A stretch of 64,000 nucleotides of DNA from Mycolicibacterium neworleansense (GTDB lineage: Bacteria; Actinomycetota; Actinomycetes; Mycobacteriales; Mycobacteriaceae): assembly GCF_001245615.1 (NCBI RefSeq), contig NZ_CWKH01000002.1, forward strand, positions 682,001-746,000, given 5' to 3'. A model generated the notes under the pieces. It was not told the origin of the DNA and did not search any database. It worked only from the letters and a program-made list of their open reading frames with translations. A program made the translations under genes and the position numbers. Shown one piece after another: positions 35,081 through 43,974 of this stretch (positions are counted from its first letter, which is position 1; each line of letters begins with the position of its first letter).

Positions 35081-35731
35081 ATGACCGGGTCGCCTGACAC
35101 CGTCACCAGGCCACGGAACAAGCGTGGCTCCACCCGCGCCCGCATGCTGCGCAGCGCGGTCGAGGTGCTCCGTGAACGCGGCGCCTCCGGCGTCACGATC
35201 GATGAGGTACTCGCCCGCAGCGGCGCGCCGCGCGGATCGGTGTATCACCACTTTCCCGGAGGGCGGCGCCAGATCCTGATCGATGCGCTCCAGTTCGCCG
35301 CGGACACGATCGGTGGCGTCATCGGCACCGAAACCTCGGACAGCGCATGGGATCTGGTGCACCGGTTCATCGAATTCTGGGACCGCGTGCTCACCGGTAG
35401 CGACTTCACCGCCGGCTGCCCGGTGGTTGCGGTGGCGATCGCCGCACCGGATGAGGAGCCCGACCTCGCCGAGGCCGCCGCCGCCATCTTCGATCGTTGG
35501 CGCACCTCCTTGACCGCGGCGTTCACCGCCGACGGCTTCGACGACTCGGACGCGTCCTCACTGGCGGTGATGTGTATCGCCGCCCTGGAGGGTGCCGTGG
35601 TGCTGTGCCGGTCGTCGAAGACGGCCGAACCGTTGCACGATGTCGCCCGTCAGCTCGAATTCCTAGTTAAATCAAGGGAATTCGTCCGCCGCAACGGCGT
35701 GCCGAGGCTCAGCCGGGCGTCTGCGCCCTGA
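35081..35731 (+). CDS. TetR/AcrR-family regulator
   Basis: 216 residues from the ATG at 35081. The DNA-binding domain is TRARMLRSAVEVLRERGASGVTIDEVLARSGAPRGSVYHHFPGGRRQILIDAL, residues ~18-70; the ligand domain has FIEFWDRVLTGSDFTAGCPVVAVAIA, typical of the LmrA/YxaF-like TetR_C group. The frame is open upstream to 34970 but that part is Pro/Ser-rich and untypical. It overlaps the convergent reductase gene by 23 bases at the stop. Likely targets are itself and the divergent echA1 promoter. Confidence 0.85.
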   Translation: MTGSPDTVTRPRNKRGSTRARMLRSAVEVLRERGASGVTIDEVLARSGAPRGSVYHHFPGGRRQILIDALQFAADTIGGVIGTETSDSAWDLVHRFIEFWDRVLTGSDFTAGCPVVAVAIAAPDEEPDLAEAAAAIFDRWRTSLTAAFTADGFDDSDASSLAVMCIAALEGAVVLCRSSKTAEPLHDVARQLEFLVKSREFVRRNGVPRLSRASAP

Positions 35732-36242
35732 CCCAGCGGGCACAGAGGAAATCACCGTTGGGGGCCGATTCGGCGAGCGCCCATTCGGAACGAACCGGAA
35801 GGACCGGCGAACCCGCCCCCAACGTGCAGGGCGCATAGGAGACGATCATCTCGTCGATCAGCCCGGCCGCCACATACTGCGCGGCGACCTCTCCTCCACC
35901 GACCACCCAGACGTCCTTGCCCGACGCGGCCTCGACCGTCTTCGGATGCAGTTCGGCGACCTCGCCGGAGAACACCTGAACCGGATGCCCGTCGGCGATG
36001 ATCTGCGGCCGGTGGGTCAGCACCCACGCCGGCTGGTCGTACATCCACTCGTCGGGTTGGTTCTTCACGATCCACTCGTAGGTCGCCGCGCCCATCACCA
36101 GTGCGCCAACGGATTCGATGAATTCGTCGTAGCCGAACGGGCCTTGCTGGTCGATGTTCCGCGTGATCAGCCAGTCGAGACTGTCGTCGGTATCCACAAT
36201 GAAGCCGTCCAGGCTCGATGCGGTGTAGTACACGGTCTTCAC
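35709..36242 (-). CDS. Dihydrofolate-reductase-like (RibD C-terminal) protein
   Basis: 177 residues, GTG start behind GAGGAAGG. The RibD_C/DHFR fold is indicated by TVYYTASSLDGFIVDTDDSLDWL at the N terminus, LVMGAATYEWIVKNQP near 48-63, and DVWVVGGGEVAAQYVAAGLIDEMIVSYAP near 110-138, the NADPH-binding region. Many such single-domain proteins are of unknown substrate and are not true folate reductases. It follows the AraC/DinB gene by 3 bases, so both are one operon. Confidence 0.85.
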   Translation of the reverse strand: MKTVYYTASSLDGFIVDTDDSLDWLITRNIDQQGPFGYDEFIESVGALVMGAATYEWIVKNQPDEWMYDQPAWVLTHRPQIIADGHPVQVFSGEVAELHPKTVEAASGKDVWVVGGGEVAAQYVAAGLIDEMIVSYAPCTLGAGSPVLPVRSEWALAESAPNGDFLCARWVRAQTPG

Positions 36243-36245
36243 CGG

Positions 36246-37169
36246 TCAGTCCTTCCTCATCCATTCCAATGGGTCACCCCGGTCGACTTCGGCACCATGA
36301 CGGGCCAGCATGCTCCGCACCAGCGCACGCCGGTGCGCCGAGTAGGTCAGCACGTGCGCGATGATCCCGTACAGCTGAAAGGATTCCGGTGGGTCACACA
36401 GCGCGTCGATCACGGTGTCGCCCAGCCGACCCGCGGCCGAGTACTCCGATATCAGTGTGGTCCAGCGCTTCCCGATGACCCGGTGGTGCGCGGCGAGGTG
36501 CTCGGCCGCCGCCTGACTGGTGGTGGCCCGCGAGGGAAAATCCCGGCCCTCGATCGTGGCCAGCCAGACCTCTTTGGTCCACACGATCGCGCCGAGCACG
36601 GCCGCAACGCTGGCCTCCGGCCCATCCCAGTCCAACACCACCTGTCCTGGTGAGATCTCCTGGGTCCATTGCTGTTCGGACAACCTCGCGGCGGCACCGA
36701 TCAGGTACTCGGTGTCGGCGACATCGTGCACGAGCATGAACTGGGCGATATCCGGACCGGCCGCCTCCCCCGGATCCGCATCGCACCACAGCGCCTGTGG
36801 CGGATGGAAGTGCACCCCGTTGGGAGCGCTCAAGCGGAACCCCACGTCGTCGGCACGCGACGGCGGAACACCGAACGCGCGGCGGAACGCCCGGGAGAAC
36901 ACCTCGGCCGAAGACCAGCCCTCGCTCTCGGCCACCTCGGCGACCCCGGCACCCTGCTGCAGCCGCCAGGCCGCGCGCTCCAGCATGACCCGTCGGCGCA
37001 GTGCCGCAGGCGGTTCGCCGGTGAGCCTGCGCACCTGGCGGGAGAAATGAAACTCCGACGCGTAACTGCTGCGGGCCATGTCGCCGACCCCCGCGTTCTC
37101 GTCGTCGACAACGGCGTCGAGCAATTCGCGCAGCCGGTCGCGCCCGTTCGGTTGTTCCTCCACGTTCAC
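36246..37169 (-). CDS. AraC-type helix-turn-helix protein with DinB-like C-terminal domain
   Basis: About 307 residues. The first ~100 residues contain an AraC-like DNA-binding domain (ASEFHFSRQVRRLTGEPPAALRRRVMLERAAWRLQQGAGVAEVAESEGWSSAEVFSRAFRRAFGVPP, two helix-turn-helix units). Residues ~150-300 are DinB/YfiT-like helical-bundle sequence with AIVWTKEVWLATIEGRDFP and HHRVIGKRWTTLISEYSA, including histidines that could bind metal. The start is uncertain: GTG at 37169 or 37163, neither with a strong ribosome site. It probably controls the DHFR-like gene downstream. The frame upstream of 37170 reads antisense into the NAT gene. Confidence 0.75.
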   Translation of the reverse strand: MNVEEQPNGRDRLRELLDAVVDDENAGVGDMARSSYASEFHFSRQVRRLTGEPPAALRRRVMLERAAWRLQQGAGVAEVAESEGWSSAEVFSRAFRRAFGVPPSRADDVGFRLSAPNGVHFHPPQALWCDADPGEAAGPDIAQFMLVHDVADTEYLIGAAARLSEQQWTQEISPGQVVLDWDGPEASVAAVLGAIVWTKEVWLATIEGRDFPSRATTSQAAAEHLAAHHRVIGKRWTTLISEYSAAGRLGDTVIDALCDPPESFQLYGIIAHVLTYSAHRRALVRSMLARHGAEVDRGDPLEWMRKD

Positions 37170-37231
37170 CGAGTATGGTCGGCCGCCGAGCGCAGGAACA
37201 TGACTTTTCCTGCTGTGGTTGCCCGGCCGGC

Positions 37232-38071
37232 TCAGCTGTCGAGCACTTGCGCCACCCGCGCCTCGACGTCGACACCGTCGAGATCGGACAGGTTCACCCC
37301 GAACCGCTCGGTGAGCGCATCGAGCACCTGCGTGGCGGTGTCGAAGCGGATCTTCTCCGTCCCGTCGCGGTGGTGGACGGCCAGGTTCCGGCCGCGCAGG
37401 TTGATCCTGGCCTCGTCGGTGACCAGGGCCGCGGTCAGGCCCACGACGAAGATGCCGCCGGGATGCGTTGACACATACCAGCTTCCGACTTCCAGGTCGA
37501 TGCGCGGTTGCGGCACCGCGGAGAAGTGGTACAGCGGCTGCCACTGCCCGCGGACCTGTGCGGCCAGTTCGTATTCCGGTGCGCCCTGAGTGGGCAGCTC
37601 AGTCAGCCGATAGGGCTCGTGGCGGGTCTGCTGCACCGCACCGGTCTGCAGCCGGATGGGCGACGACAACGTCTGTCCGCCGAAACCGACGTCGACCAGG
37701 AAACGGCCGGCCTCTCCGGGAACCGTCACGGCGAGCACGTTGTGGGTGAGCGCGGGCAACGGCGCGCCGGGTTGCTTCATCCAGACCACCCGCCCGGCCA
37801 GCCGCTCGACGCCATAGCCAAGCTCGTCCAGGACGTAACCGAGCAGGCCATTGTGCTCATAGCAGTAACCACCGCGGCGCCGGGTGATCAGCTTGTCCGC
37901 CAACGCCTCTGCACCCAGATCGGCGACCGGGATGCCCAGCAGTGGGTCGAGGTTCTCGAACGGGATCGAACGGCCGTGCGCGGCGACGACATTGTGCAGC
38001 GCGTCGACATCGGCTGCCACCGGACCCTGCAGGCCGATCCGGTCGAAGTACGCGGTGAGGTCTGGTCCCAT
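37232..38071 (-). CDS. nat: Arylamine N-acetyltransferase
   Basis: 279 residues. The catalytic triad C70 (RRRGGYCYEHNGL), H110 (LTHNVLAV) and D127 (FLVDVGFGG) falls at exactly the positions I recall for mycobacterial NAT. The enzyme transfers acetyl, and in mycobacteria propionyl, groups from CoA to arylamines and hydrazines such as isoniazid. In M. tuberculosis nat lies in the cholesterol-degradation hsa operon; here it stands alone, divergent from an HD-domain gene with 59 bases between starts. ATG at 38071 gives normal length. Confidence 0.93.
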   Translation of the reverse strand: MGPDLTAYFDRIGLQGPVAADVDALHNVVAAHGRSIPFENLDPLLGIPVADLGAEALADKLITRRRGGYCYEHNGLLGYVLDELGYGVERLAGRVVWMKQPGAPLPALTHNVLAVTVPGEAGRFLVDVGFGGQTLSSPIRLQTGAVQQTRHEPYRLTELPTQGAPEYELAAQVRGQWQPLYHFSAVPQPRIDLEVGSWYVSTHPGGIFVVGLTAALVTDEARINLRGRNLAVHHRDGTEKIRFDTATQVLDALTERFGVNLSDLDGVDVEARVAQVLDS

Positions 38072-38130
38072 GATCGCCAATGATGGTGCCTCAACGGTGG
38101 TTGAGGTCAAACTCGGAGGACACTGGCCCC

Positions 38131-38703
38131 ATGGCTGCACATCTCACCGAGCGACTACGGGAAGACCTGCTGGCCCGCTGGTCCGAACCGCACCGCAAGC
38201 ACCACAACGTCGCGCACCTGCGCGAAGTGCTCGACGCGATCGGCATCCTTGCCGAGGACGGTCTGCAGTTCGACCGGGAGGCCGTCGAACTCGCGGCGTG
38301 GTTCCACGACGCGATCTACGAGATCGGTCGTGACGACAACGAGGACCGCTCCGCCGCGTTGGCCCGCCAACTGCTGGCCGAATCCCCTGACCGCGACGAA
38401 GTCGCTCGACTGGTGCTGGCCACGAAGTCACACAAGGTCGACGCCGACGACGTCAACGCGGCGGTGCTCAGCGATGCCGACCTGTCGGTGCTCGGGGCGC
38501 CGGCGCTGCGCTACCGGCAGTACGTCGACGCTGTCCGCGAGGAGTACGCGTCGGTCCCCGACGACGTGTTCCGGCCGGCGCGGGCCGGGGTACTCGAGGC
38601 ATTGCTCGACGGACCGATCTTCCACACCGAGGAGGGCCGGGAGCGGTGGGAAGAGCAGGCCCGGCGCAATGTCGGCGACGAGGTCAGGGAGCTGAACTCA
38701 TAG
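38131..38703 (+). CDS. HD-domain metal-dependent phosphohydrolase-like protein
   Basis: 190 residues from ATG at 38131 behind CGGAGGA. HD-type motifs are RKHHNVAHLREVLDAI (residues ~20-35), the HD pair in ELAAWFHDAIYEIGRDDNEDRSA (~58-80) and a late LSDADLSVLGAP aspartate (~113). It resembles the predicted metal-dependent HD proteins (COG4339 type) whose substrate is unknown. The spacing of ligands looks complete, so hydrolase activity is plausible. It is separated by ~150 bases from the KstR-like operon, so it is probably its own transcript. Confidence 0.8.
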   Translation: MAAHLTERLREDLLARWSEPHRKHHNVAHLREVLDAIGILAEDGLQFDREAVELAAWFHDAIYEIGRDDNEDRSAALARQLLAESPDRDEVARLVLATKSHKVDADDVNAAVLSDADLSVLGAPALRYRQYVDAVREEYASVPDDVFRPARAGVLEALLDGPIFHTEEGRERWEEQARRNVGDEVRELNS

Positions 38704-38818
38704 CGACGCCACGCGACCTGTGGTTTTGAGAGGATTGACCGCAGCTACTCATCGGTAGGTAGGCGAACCTGTGAAGCGAATGGGTTTTTCTACCTCGACC
38801 TGGGTACACTAGCAAAAC

Positions 38819-38832
38819 TAGAACACGTTCCA
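38819..38832 (+). promoter_or_regulatory. KstR operator, full consensus match
   Basis: TAGAACACGTTCCA matches the KstR consensus TnnAACnnGTTnnA at every fixed base. It lies just downstream of a possible -10 (TACACT, 38805-38810) and 19 bases before the GTG of the acyltransferase gene, where a bound repressor would block transcription of the three-gene operon. Confidence 0.78.
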
Positions 38833-38851
38833 ATCCACATAGGGGGACCCT

Positions 38852-39661
38852 GTGGCCGCGACCGACATCGACCCGTCCGAAATCACCAAATGGGATCCGG
38901 GCCTGACCGAGAAGGTCATGGGCTTACTGCGGCCGCTGATCAAGGGCTATCACCGCGCGGAGGTGCGCGGGCTGGACAGCTTCCCCAACGGCGGAGCCCT
39001 GGTGGTCTCGAACCATTCCGGCGGTCTGTTCGCGCTGGACGTGCCGGTGTTCGCGACGGGCTTCTACGAGAAGTTCGGTTTCGAGCGCCCGGTGTACACC
39101 CTCAGCCACGACATGCTGATGACCGGCCCGACCGCGGCCTTCTTCAAGAAGACCGGATTCATCCGGGCCAACCACGAGAACGCCGACGAGGCATTGCGCT
39201 CGGGCGGTGTGGTCGTGGTGTTCCCTGGCGGCGACTATGACGTGTACCGACCGACCTTGTCGGCGAACAAGATCGACTTCGCCGGGCGCACCGGTTACAT
39301 CAAGGCCGCGATCAACGCCGGCGTGCCGATCGTGCCGATGGTCGGGATCGGCGGCCAGGAGACCCAGCTGTTCCTGTCCCGCGGCACCGAGATCGCCAAG
39401 GCCCTCGGCCCGATCGCCCGGATGGCCCGCACCAAGATCGTGCCGGTGTCGTTCGGCTTCCCATTCGGCCTGTCGGCGGTTCTGCCGCTCAATGTGCCGT
39501 TGCCGTCCAAGATCGTGATGACGACGCTGCCACCGATCGACATCGCCGCCGAATACGGCGAGAACCCCGATATCGACGAGGTCGACGCGCACGTCCGCCG
39601 GGTGATGCAGCGCGCGCTGGACGAGCTGGCCGACGAGCGCCGCTTCCCGGTGATCGGCTGA
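38852..39661 (+). CDS. Lysophospholipid/1-acylglycerol acyltransferase-like protein (Rv1428c-type)
   Basis: 269 residues, GTG start behind AGGGGG. PlsC-like motifs are ALVVSNHSGGLFALDVPVFA (block I, residues ~49-68), GFIRANHENADEAL (block II region) and VVVFPGGDYDVYRP (block III, ~120-133), then VPIVPMVGIGGQET. Block I is NHSGG rather than the classical NHxxxxD, as in other mycobacterial members. The start of the next gene is 6 bases on. It is the first gene under the KstR-like operator, in the same order as Rv1428c-Rv1427c-Rv1426c. The role is likely acyl transfer to a glycerol or sterol-derived acceptor; the substrate is not known. Confidence 0.85.
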   Translation: MAATDIDPSEITKWDPGLTEKVMGLLRPLIKGYHRAEVRGLDSFPNGGALVVSNHSGGLFALDVPVFATGFYEKFGFERPVYTLSHDMLMTGPTAAFFKKTGFIRANHENADEALRSGGVVVVFPGGDYDVYRPTLSANKIDFAGRTGYIKAAINAGVPIVPMVGIGGQETQLFLSRGTEIAKALGPIARMARTKIVPVSFGFPFGLSAVLPLNVPLPSKIVMTTLPPIDIAAEYGENPDIDEVDAHVRRVMQRALDELADERRFPVIG

Positions 39662-39667
39662 GCGCCG

Positions 39668-41314
39668 GTGAACCCGCTCGATCTGCTGACCGGACCGCTG
39701 GACCGAGTCACCGACACCGCCGGTCTGGTGGCCACCATGCGCCGCGCCGGAATCATCACGGTGATGCGCCCGGACAAGTACCTGCGCATCGCCGCGGCCA
39801 TGGCCCGCGAGAACATGAGCGTCACTTCGGGTTTCGCGGCCGCGGCGCAGCGCTGCCCGAACCGGCCCGGCCTGGTCGATGAGCTCGGAACGCTGACCTG
39901 GCAGCAGGTCGACCAGCAAGCCGACGCCCTGGCGGCCGGCCTGCAGGCACTGCCCGGTGGTGAGCCGAAGGTGCTCGGCATCATGGCCCGCAATCACCGC
40001 GGCTTCGTGCTGTCCCTGATCGCGGCCAACCGCATCGGTGCCGACGTACTGCTGCTCAACACGTCGTTCGCCGCCCCGGCGCTGGCCGAGGTGGTCAACC
40101 GCGAAGCGGTCGACGCCGTCATCTACGACGAGGAATTCACCGGCACCGCCGCCTCGGCCCTCTCCGACCGGCCCAGCGCCGCGCGGATCGTGGCCTGGAC
40201 CGACACCCACGCCCACGATCTCACCGTCGCGAAACTGGTCGAGCAGCATCGCGGTGCCCAGCCGCGCCGCGCATCCGAGAAGAGCAAGGTGATCTTGCTG
40301 ACCTCGGGTACCACCGGTACTCCCAAGGGCGCCAAGCATTCCGGCGGCGGACCCGAGGTGCTCAAGGCGATCCTGGACCGCACCCCGTGGCACACCGAAG
40401 AACGGGTTGTGATCGTGGCGCCGATGTTCCACGCTTGGGGTTTCTCCCAGCTGGCCTTCGCGGCGTCGATGGCCTGCACCATCGTCACCCGGCGCAAGTT
40501 CGATCCCGAGGCCACGCTCGAGCTCGTCGACCGGCACCGAGCCAAGGGCCTGTGCGTGGTGCCGGTGATGTTCGACCGGATCATGGAACTGCCCGAGAAC
40601 GTGCTGCGTCGCTATGACGGGCGCTCGCTGCGGTTCGCCGCGGCCTCCGGTTCGCGGATGCGTCCCGACGTCGTCATCGCGTTCATGGACCGCTTCGGCG
40701 ACATCATCTACAACAACTACAACGCCACCGAGGCCGGCATGATCGCCACCGCGACACCGGCCGATCTGCGTGCCGCGCCCGACACCGCGGGTAAACCCGC
40801 CGAAGGCACCGAGATTCGCATTCTCGACAGCGACTTCCGCCAGGTCCCCACCGGCGAGGTGGGCACCATCTACGTGCGCAACTCGACCCAGTTCGACGGC
40901 TACACATCCGGCACGACAAAAGATTTCCACGAGGGGTTCATGTCCTCGGGCGATGTCGGCTACCTCGATGAGGCCGGCCGGTTGTTCGTGGTGGGCCGCG
41001 ACGACGAGATGATCGTCTCCGGCGGCGAGAACGTCTACCCGATCGAGGTGGAGAAGGTCCTGGCCGGCCATCCCGAGGTCGGCGAGGCCGCGGTGATCGG
41101 CGTCGACGACGCGCAATACGGGCAGCGGCTCGTCGCATTCGTGGTGCCCTCCGGCTCCGATAGCCAGGCCACTCCCGACGATTTGAAAGCGTATGTTCGA
41201 GAGAACCTCGCCAATTACAAAGTGCCGCGGGAGATCACCGTGCTCGATGAGTTGCCCCGCAACAGCACCGGCAAGATCGACCGACGCCAGCTCCAGGAGA
41301 AGGTGAATGGCTGA
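39668..41314 (+). CDS. fadD12: Fatty-acyl-CoA/AMP ligase (FadD12-type, Rv1427c)
   Basis: 548 residues, GTG start. ANL-superfamily motifs are ILLTSGTTGTPKGAKH near 210-225, PMFHAWGFSQLAFAAS, NNYNATEAGM, GYTSGTTKDFHEGFMSSGDVGYLDEAGRLFVVGRDDEMIVSGGENVYPIEVE and the catalytic lysine near the end in NSTGKIDRRQLQ. The long N terminus with MRRAGIITVMRPDKYLRI is typical of this FadD subgroup. It activates a fatty or sterol side-chain acid as the CoA thioester. It sits between the acyltransferase and LipO-like genes, the latter overlapping by 8 bases, so one operon. Confidence 0.88.
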   Translation: MNPLDLLTGPLDRVTDTAGLVATMRRAGIITVMRPDKYLRIAAAMARENMSVTSGFAAAAQRCPNRPGLVDELGTLTWQQVDQQADALAAGLQALPGGEPKVLGIMARNHRGFVLSLIAANRIGADVLLLNTSFAAPALAEVVNREAVDAVIYDEEFTGTAASALSDRPSAARIVAWTDTHAHDLTVAKLVEQHRGAQPRRASEKSKVILLTSGTTGTPKGAKHSGGGPEVLKAILDRTPWHTEERVVIVAPMFHAWGFSQLAFAASMACTIVTRRKFDPEATLELVDRHRAKGLCVVPVMFDRIMELPENVLRRYDGRSLRFAAASGSRMRPDVVIAFMDRFGDIIYNNYNATEAGMIATATPADLRAAPDTAGKPAEGTEIRILDSDFRQVPTGEVGTIYVRNSTQFDGYTSGTTKDFHEGFMSSGDVGYLDEAGRLFVVGRDDEMIVSGGENVYPIEVEKVLAGHPEVGEAAVIGVDDAQYGQRLVAFVVPSGSDSQATPDDLKAYVRENLANYKVPREITVLDELPRNSTGKIDRRQLQEKVNG

Positions 41315-42578
41315 CCGCCATCTTGGACTAAGAAGGCGGCTGCTCCTTGCCGCTGTCGAGCTGCTCAACGCTGCCAACGCAGTGAAACCGATCGGACGCA
41401 GGGGCTACAGCACCGTGCTGGCCTTCGCTTTCGGCTGGCCGACCTCGGAGAACGCACCGCTGGTGATCAGCGGTTCGGCCCTCGATGCACTGCGCCGGGC
41501 CATCCGTGGTGACTATCGGTCGGCGAGCGGCCGAATCTCCTTGCTTCTCAAGGTGATTTCCTGGGCACTGCTGGTGCTGGTGCATCGTCGCAACGTGCAG
41601 TCGCGCTCGTACTTCGAGGATCCGGTACGCGAGGCGCTCGCCGACGAGTACCCGTCAGCCCTGCGCCCCCTGCGGCGCGGCGAGGTGTACTCCACCTCGA
41701 TGAGCCGACGCCGCTACGTGCGCAAGACGGTGCATTACGGCCCGCATCGGGCCAACCTCGCCGACATCTGGATGCGCCCGGACCTGCCGCGGGACGGCAA
41801 GGCGCCGGTGCTGCTGCAGGTGCCGGGCGGGGCCTGGATGATCGGCATGCGCCGGCCGCAGTCCTATCCACTGATGAGCCACCTGGCCGAGCAAGGCTGG
41901 ATCTGCGTGTCGATCGGCTACCGGATCAGCCCGCGCCACCCGTGGCCGAACCACATCATCGACGTGAAGCAGGCGCTGGCCTGGGTGAAGGCCAACATCG
42001 CGGAGTACGGCGGCGACCCTGACGCGGTGTGCATCACCGGCGGATCGGCCGGCGGACACCTGACCGCGCTGGCCGCGCTGACCCCGAACGACCCCAAGTG
42101 GCAGCCAGGCTTCGAGGACGCCGACACCTCGGTGGCCGCCGCGGTGCCCGTATACGGCCGTTACGACTGGTTCAGCACCACCGGTGCCGGACGCCAGGAG
42201 TTCGTCGAGATCCTCGAGCGGCTCATCGTCAAGCTGCCGCTGGACGGCAACGATCAGGTCTACAAGGACGCCTCACCGATCACGCTGGTACACCCCGATG
42301 CGCCACCGTTCTTCGTGCTGCACGGGGTCAACGACTCGCTGATCCCGGTGCGTGAAGGCCGTGAGTTCGTCAAGGCACTGCGGGAAGTGTCGAACTCCCC
42401 GGTGATCTACGCCGAGATTCCGCACGCCCAGCACGCATTCGACGTCTTCGGCTCACCACGTGGGCACTACACCGCCGATGCCGTCTCCGAATTCCTGAAC
42501 TGGGCCCGGGTCAGGGCCCAGAGCACCACTGTCCTCGGAGAGGACGAATTGGACGACGACGTCGCTTCGGCTTACTAG
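41307..42578 (+). CDS. lipO: Alpha/beta hydrolase, LipO-like (Rv1426c-type)
   Basis: 423 residues, starting 8 bases inside fadD12. The hormone-sensitive-lipase-like fold shows the oxyanion segment LLQVPGGAWMIGMRRPQ (~170), where the usual HGG is PGG, the nucleophile elbow CITGGSAGGHLTAL (~242), the acid in GVNDSLIPVREG (~343) and the histidine in HAQHAFDVF (~372). The ~140-residue N-terminal extension includes a hydrophobic segment (ISLLLKVISWALLVLVH), suggesting membrane association. It is likely an esterase; the substrate is unknown. It ends the predicted KstR operon. Confidence 0.85.
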   Translation: MADRHLGLRRRLLLAAVELLNAANAVKPIGRRGYSTVLAFAFGWPTSENAPLVISGSALDALRRAIRGDYRSASGRISLLLKVISWALLVLVHRRNVQSRSYFEDPVREALADEYPSALRPLRRGEVYSTSMSRRRYVRKTVHYGPHRANLADIWMRPDLPRDGKAPVLLQVPGGAWMIGMRRPQSYPLMSHLAEQGWICVSIGYRISPRHPWPNHIIDVKQALAWVKANIAEYGGDPDAVCITGGSAGGHLTALAALTPNDPKWQPGFEDADTSVAAAVPVYGRYDWFSTTGAGRQEFVEILERLIVKLPLDGNDQVYKDASPITLVHPDAPPFFVLHGVNDSLIPVREGREFVKALREVSNSPVIYAEIPHAQHAFDVFGSPRGHYTADAVSEFLNWARVRAQSTTVLGEDELDDDVASAY

Positions 42579-42588
42579 AATTTCTCAG

Positions 42589-43962
42589 ATGTCCACGCCG
42601 GACACCGAGATCGCCGCCCTGGTCGCCGAACTGCCTGACCATGCGGTGATCACCGATCCCGCCGTGATCGAGGGCTATCGACGCGACGCCGCCCTCGACC
42701 CCGAAGCCGGCCGACCACGCGCCGTGGTCCGGGCCGGCAGCACCGAAGATGTCCAGGCCGTGCTGCGGTGGGCAAGTGCGCACGGCGTTCCAGTGGTGCC
42801 CCGGGGCGCGGGATCCGGGCTGGCCGGCGGCGCCAACGGGGTCGACGGCGGGCTGATCCTCAGCACCGAACGGATGCGCGACATCCACATCGACACCGCG
42901 AGCCGCACCGCGGTGGTGCAACCCGGTTTGATGAACTCCGAGGTGAAGAAGGCGGCCGCCGAGTACGGGCTGTGGTACCCACCCGACCCGGGCTCGGTCG
43001 AGATCTCCTCGATCGGCGGGAACGCGGCGACCAATGCCGGCGGGTTGTGCTGTGTGAAGTACGGGGTCACCAGTGATTACGTGCTCGGCATGCAGGTGGT
43101 GCTGGCCGACGGCGCCGCCGTACGGTTGGGCGGCCCACGATTGAAAGACGTTGCCGGCCTGTCGTTGACGAAATTGTTCGTCGGTTCCGAGGGCATCCTG
43201 GGAGTGATCACCGAACTCACCTTGCGGCTGATCCCGGCCCAACCCCCGGCTTCGACGGCGGTCGCGCTGTTCAGTTCGGTGGAGGATGCCGCCGACGCGG
43301 TGGTGGCCATCACCGACAAGGTGCGGCCGTCCATGTTGGAGTTGATGGACCACGCCACCATCAACGCCGTCGAGGACTACCGCCGCATGGGTCTGGACCG
43401 CTCGGCACAGGCGATGCTGCTGGTGCAATCAGATGCACCCGGCGCCGCCGCCGAGGAGATCGCCCACATCGTGGCGGCCTGCGAGAAGTCCGGGGCCACC
43501 GAGGTTTACGCAACCGACGACGCCGAAGAGGGCGCCGCATTCACCGCGGCCCGCCGGCTGGTGGGCCTGGCCCTGATGCAACTGGGCACGTTCTACCTCG
43601 AGGACGTCACCGTCCCGATCCCGGATCTGCCGGAATTGGTGGCCGGCATCAAACGCATCGCCGAGGACTGCGACGTGCTGATCTGCGTCGTCGCGCATGC
43701 CGGCGACGGAAACACCCACCCGGTGGTGGTGTTCGACGCCGAAGATCCCGATATGAGCGAACGTGCCCGGCAGGCATTCGCCCGGGTCATGGAACTGGCG
43801 ATCGCCATGGGCGGCACCATCACCGGTGAGCACGGCATCGGCCGGCTCAAAAGGGATTGGCTGCCATTACAACTCGGCGACGACGTGATGGCGTTGACCC
43901 GCCGGATCAAGAATGCCCTGGACCCGCAGGGCATCCTCAACCCGGGTGCGGTACTGCGCTGA
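42589..43962 (+). CDS. GlcD/D-lactate-dehydrogenase-type FAD-linked oxidoreductase
   Basis: 457 residues, close to the 455 I recall for Rv1257c. The FAD-binding PCMH domain has VPVVPRGAGSGLAGGANG (~64-81), SSIGGNAATNAGGLCCVKYGVTSDYVLG (~142-169) and LFVGSEGILGVITELTLRL (~200-218). The C-terminal FAD-oxidase_C domain has VVAHAGDGNTHPVVVFD and GGTITGEHGIGRLKRDWL with metal-type histidines. The reaction is oxidation of a 2-hydroxy acid; the substrate is undetermined. It begins 10 bases after lipO and could be read from the same operon. It converges on the VWA gene with 12 bases between stops. Confidence 0.88.
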   Translation: MSTPDTEIAALVAELPDHAVITDPAVIEGYRRDAALDPEAGRPRAVVRAGSTEDVQAVLRWASAHGVPVVPRGAGSGLAGGANGVDGGLILSTERMRDIHIDTASRTAVVQPGLMNSEVKKAAAEYGLWYPPDPGSVEISSIGGNAATNAGGLCCVKYGVTSDYVLGMQVVLADGAAVRLGGPRLKDVAGLSLTKLFVGSEGILGVITELTLRLIPAQPPASTAVALFSSVEDAADAVVAITDKVRPSMLELMDHATINAVEDYRRMGLDRSAQAMLLVQSDAPGAAAEEIAHIVAACEKSGATEVYATDDAEEGAAFTAARRLVGLALMQLGTFYLEDVTVPIPDLPELVAGIKRIAEDCDVLICVVAHAGDGNTHPVVVFDAEDPDMSERARQAFARVMELAIAMGGTITGEHGIGRLKRDWLPLQLGDDVMALTRRIKNALDPQGILNPGAVLR

Positions 43963-43974
43963 TCTGGGGACGGT

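Noticed and set aside
34873..35097. 74-codon plus-strand frame upstream of the TetR gene
   Set aside because: No family resemblance, Arg/Pro-rich and overlapping the TetR start; kept only as a possible leader in the findings.
38924..41377. 817-codon open frame on the minus strand
   Set aside because: It is antisense to the acyltransferase and FadD12 genes, is rich in His/Arg/Gly/Asp as expected of a GC-rich shadow frame, and shows no family motif.
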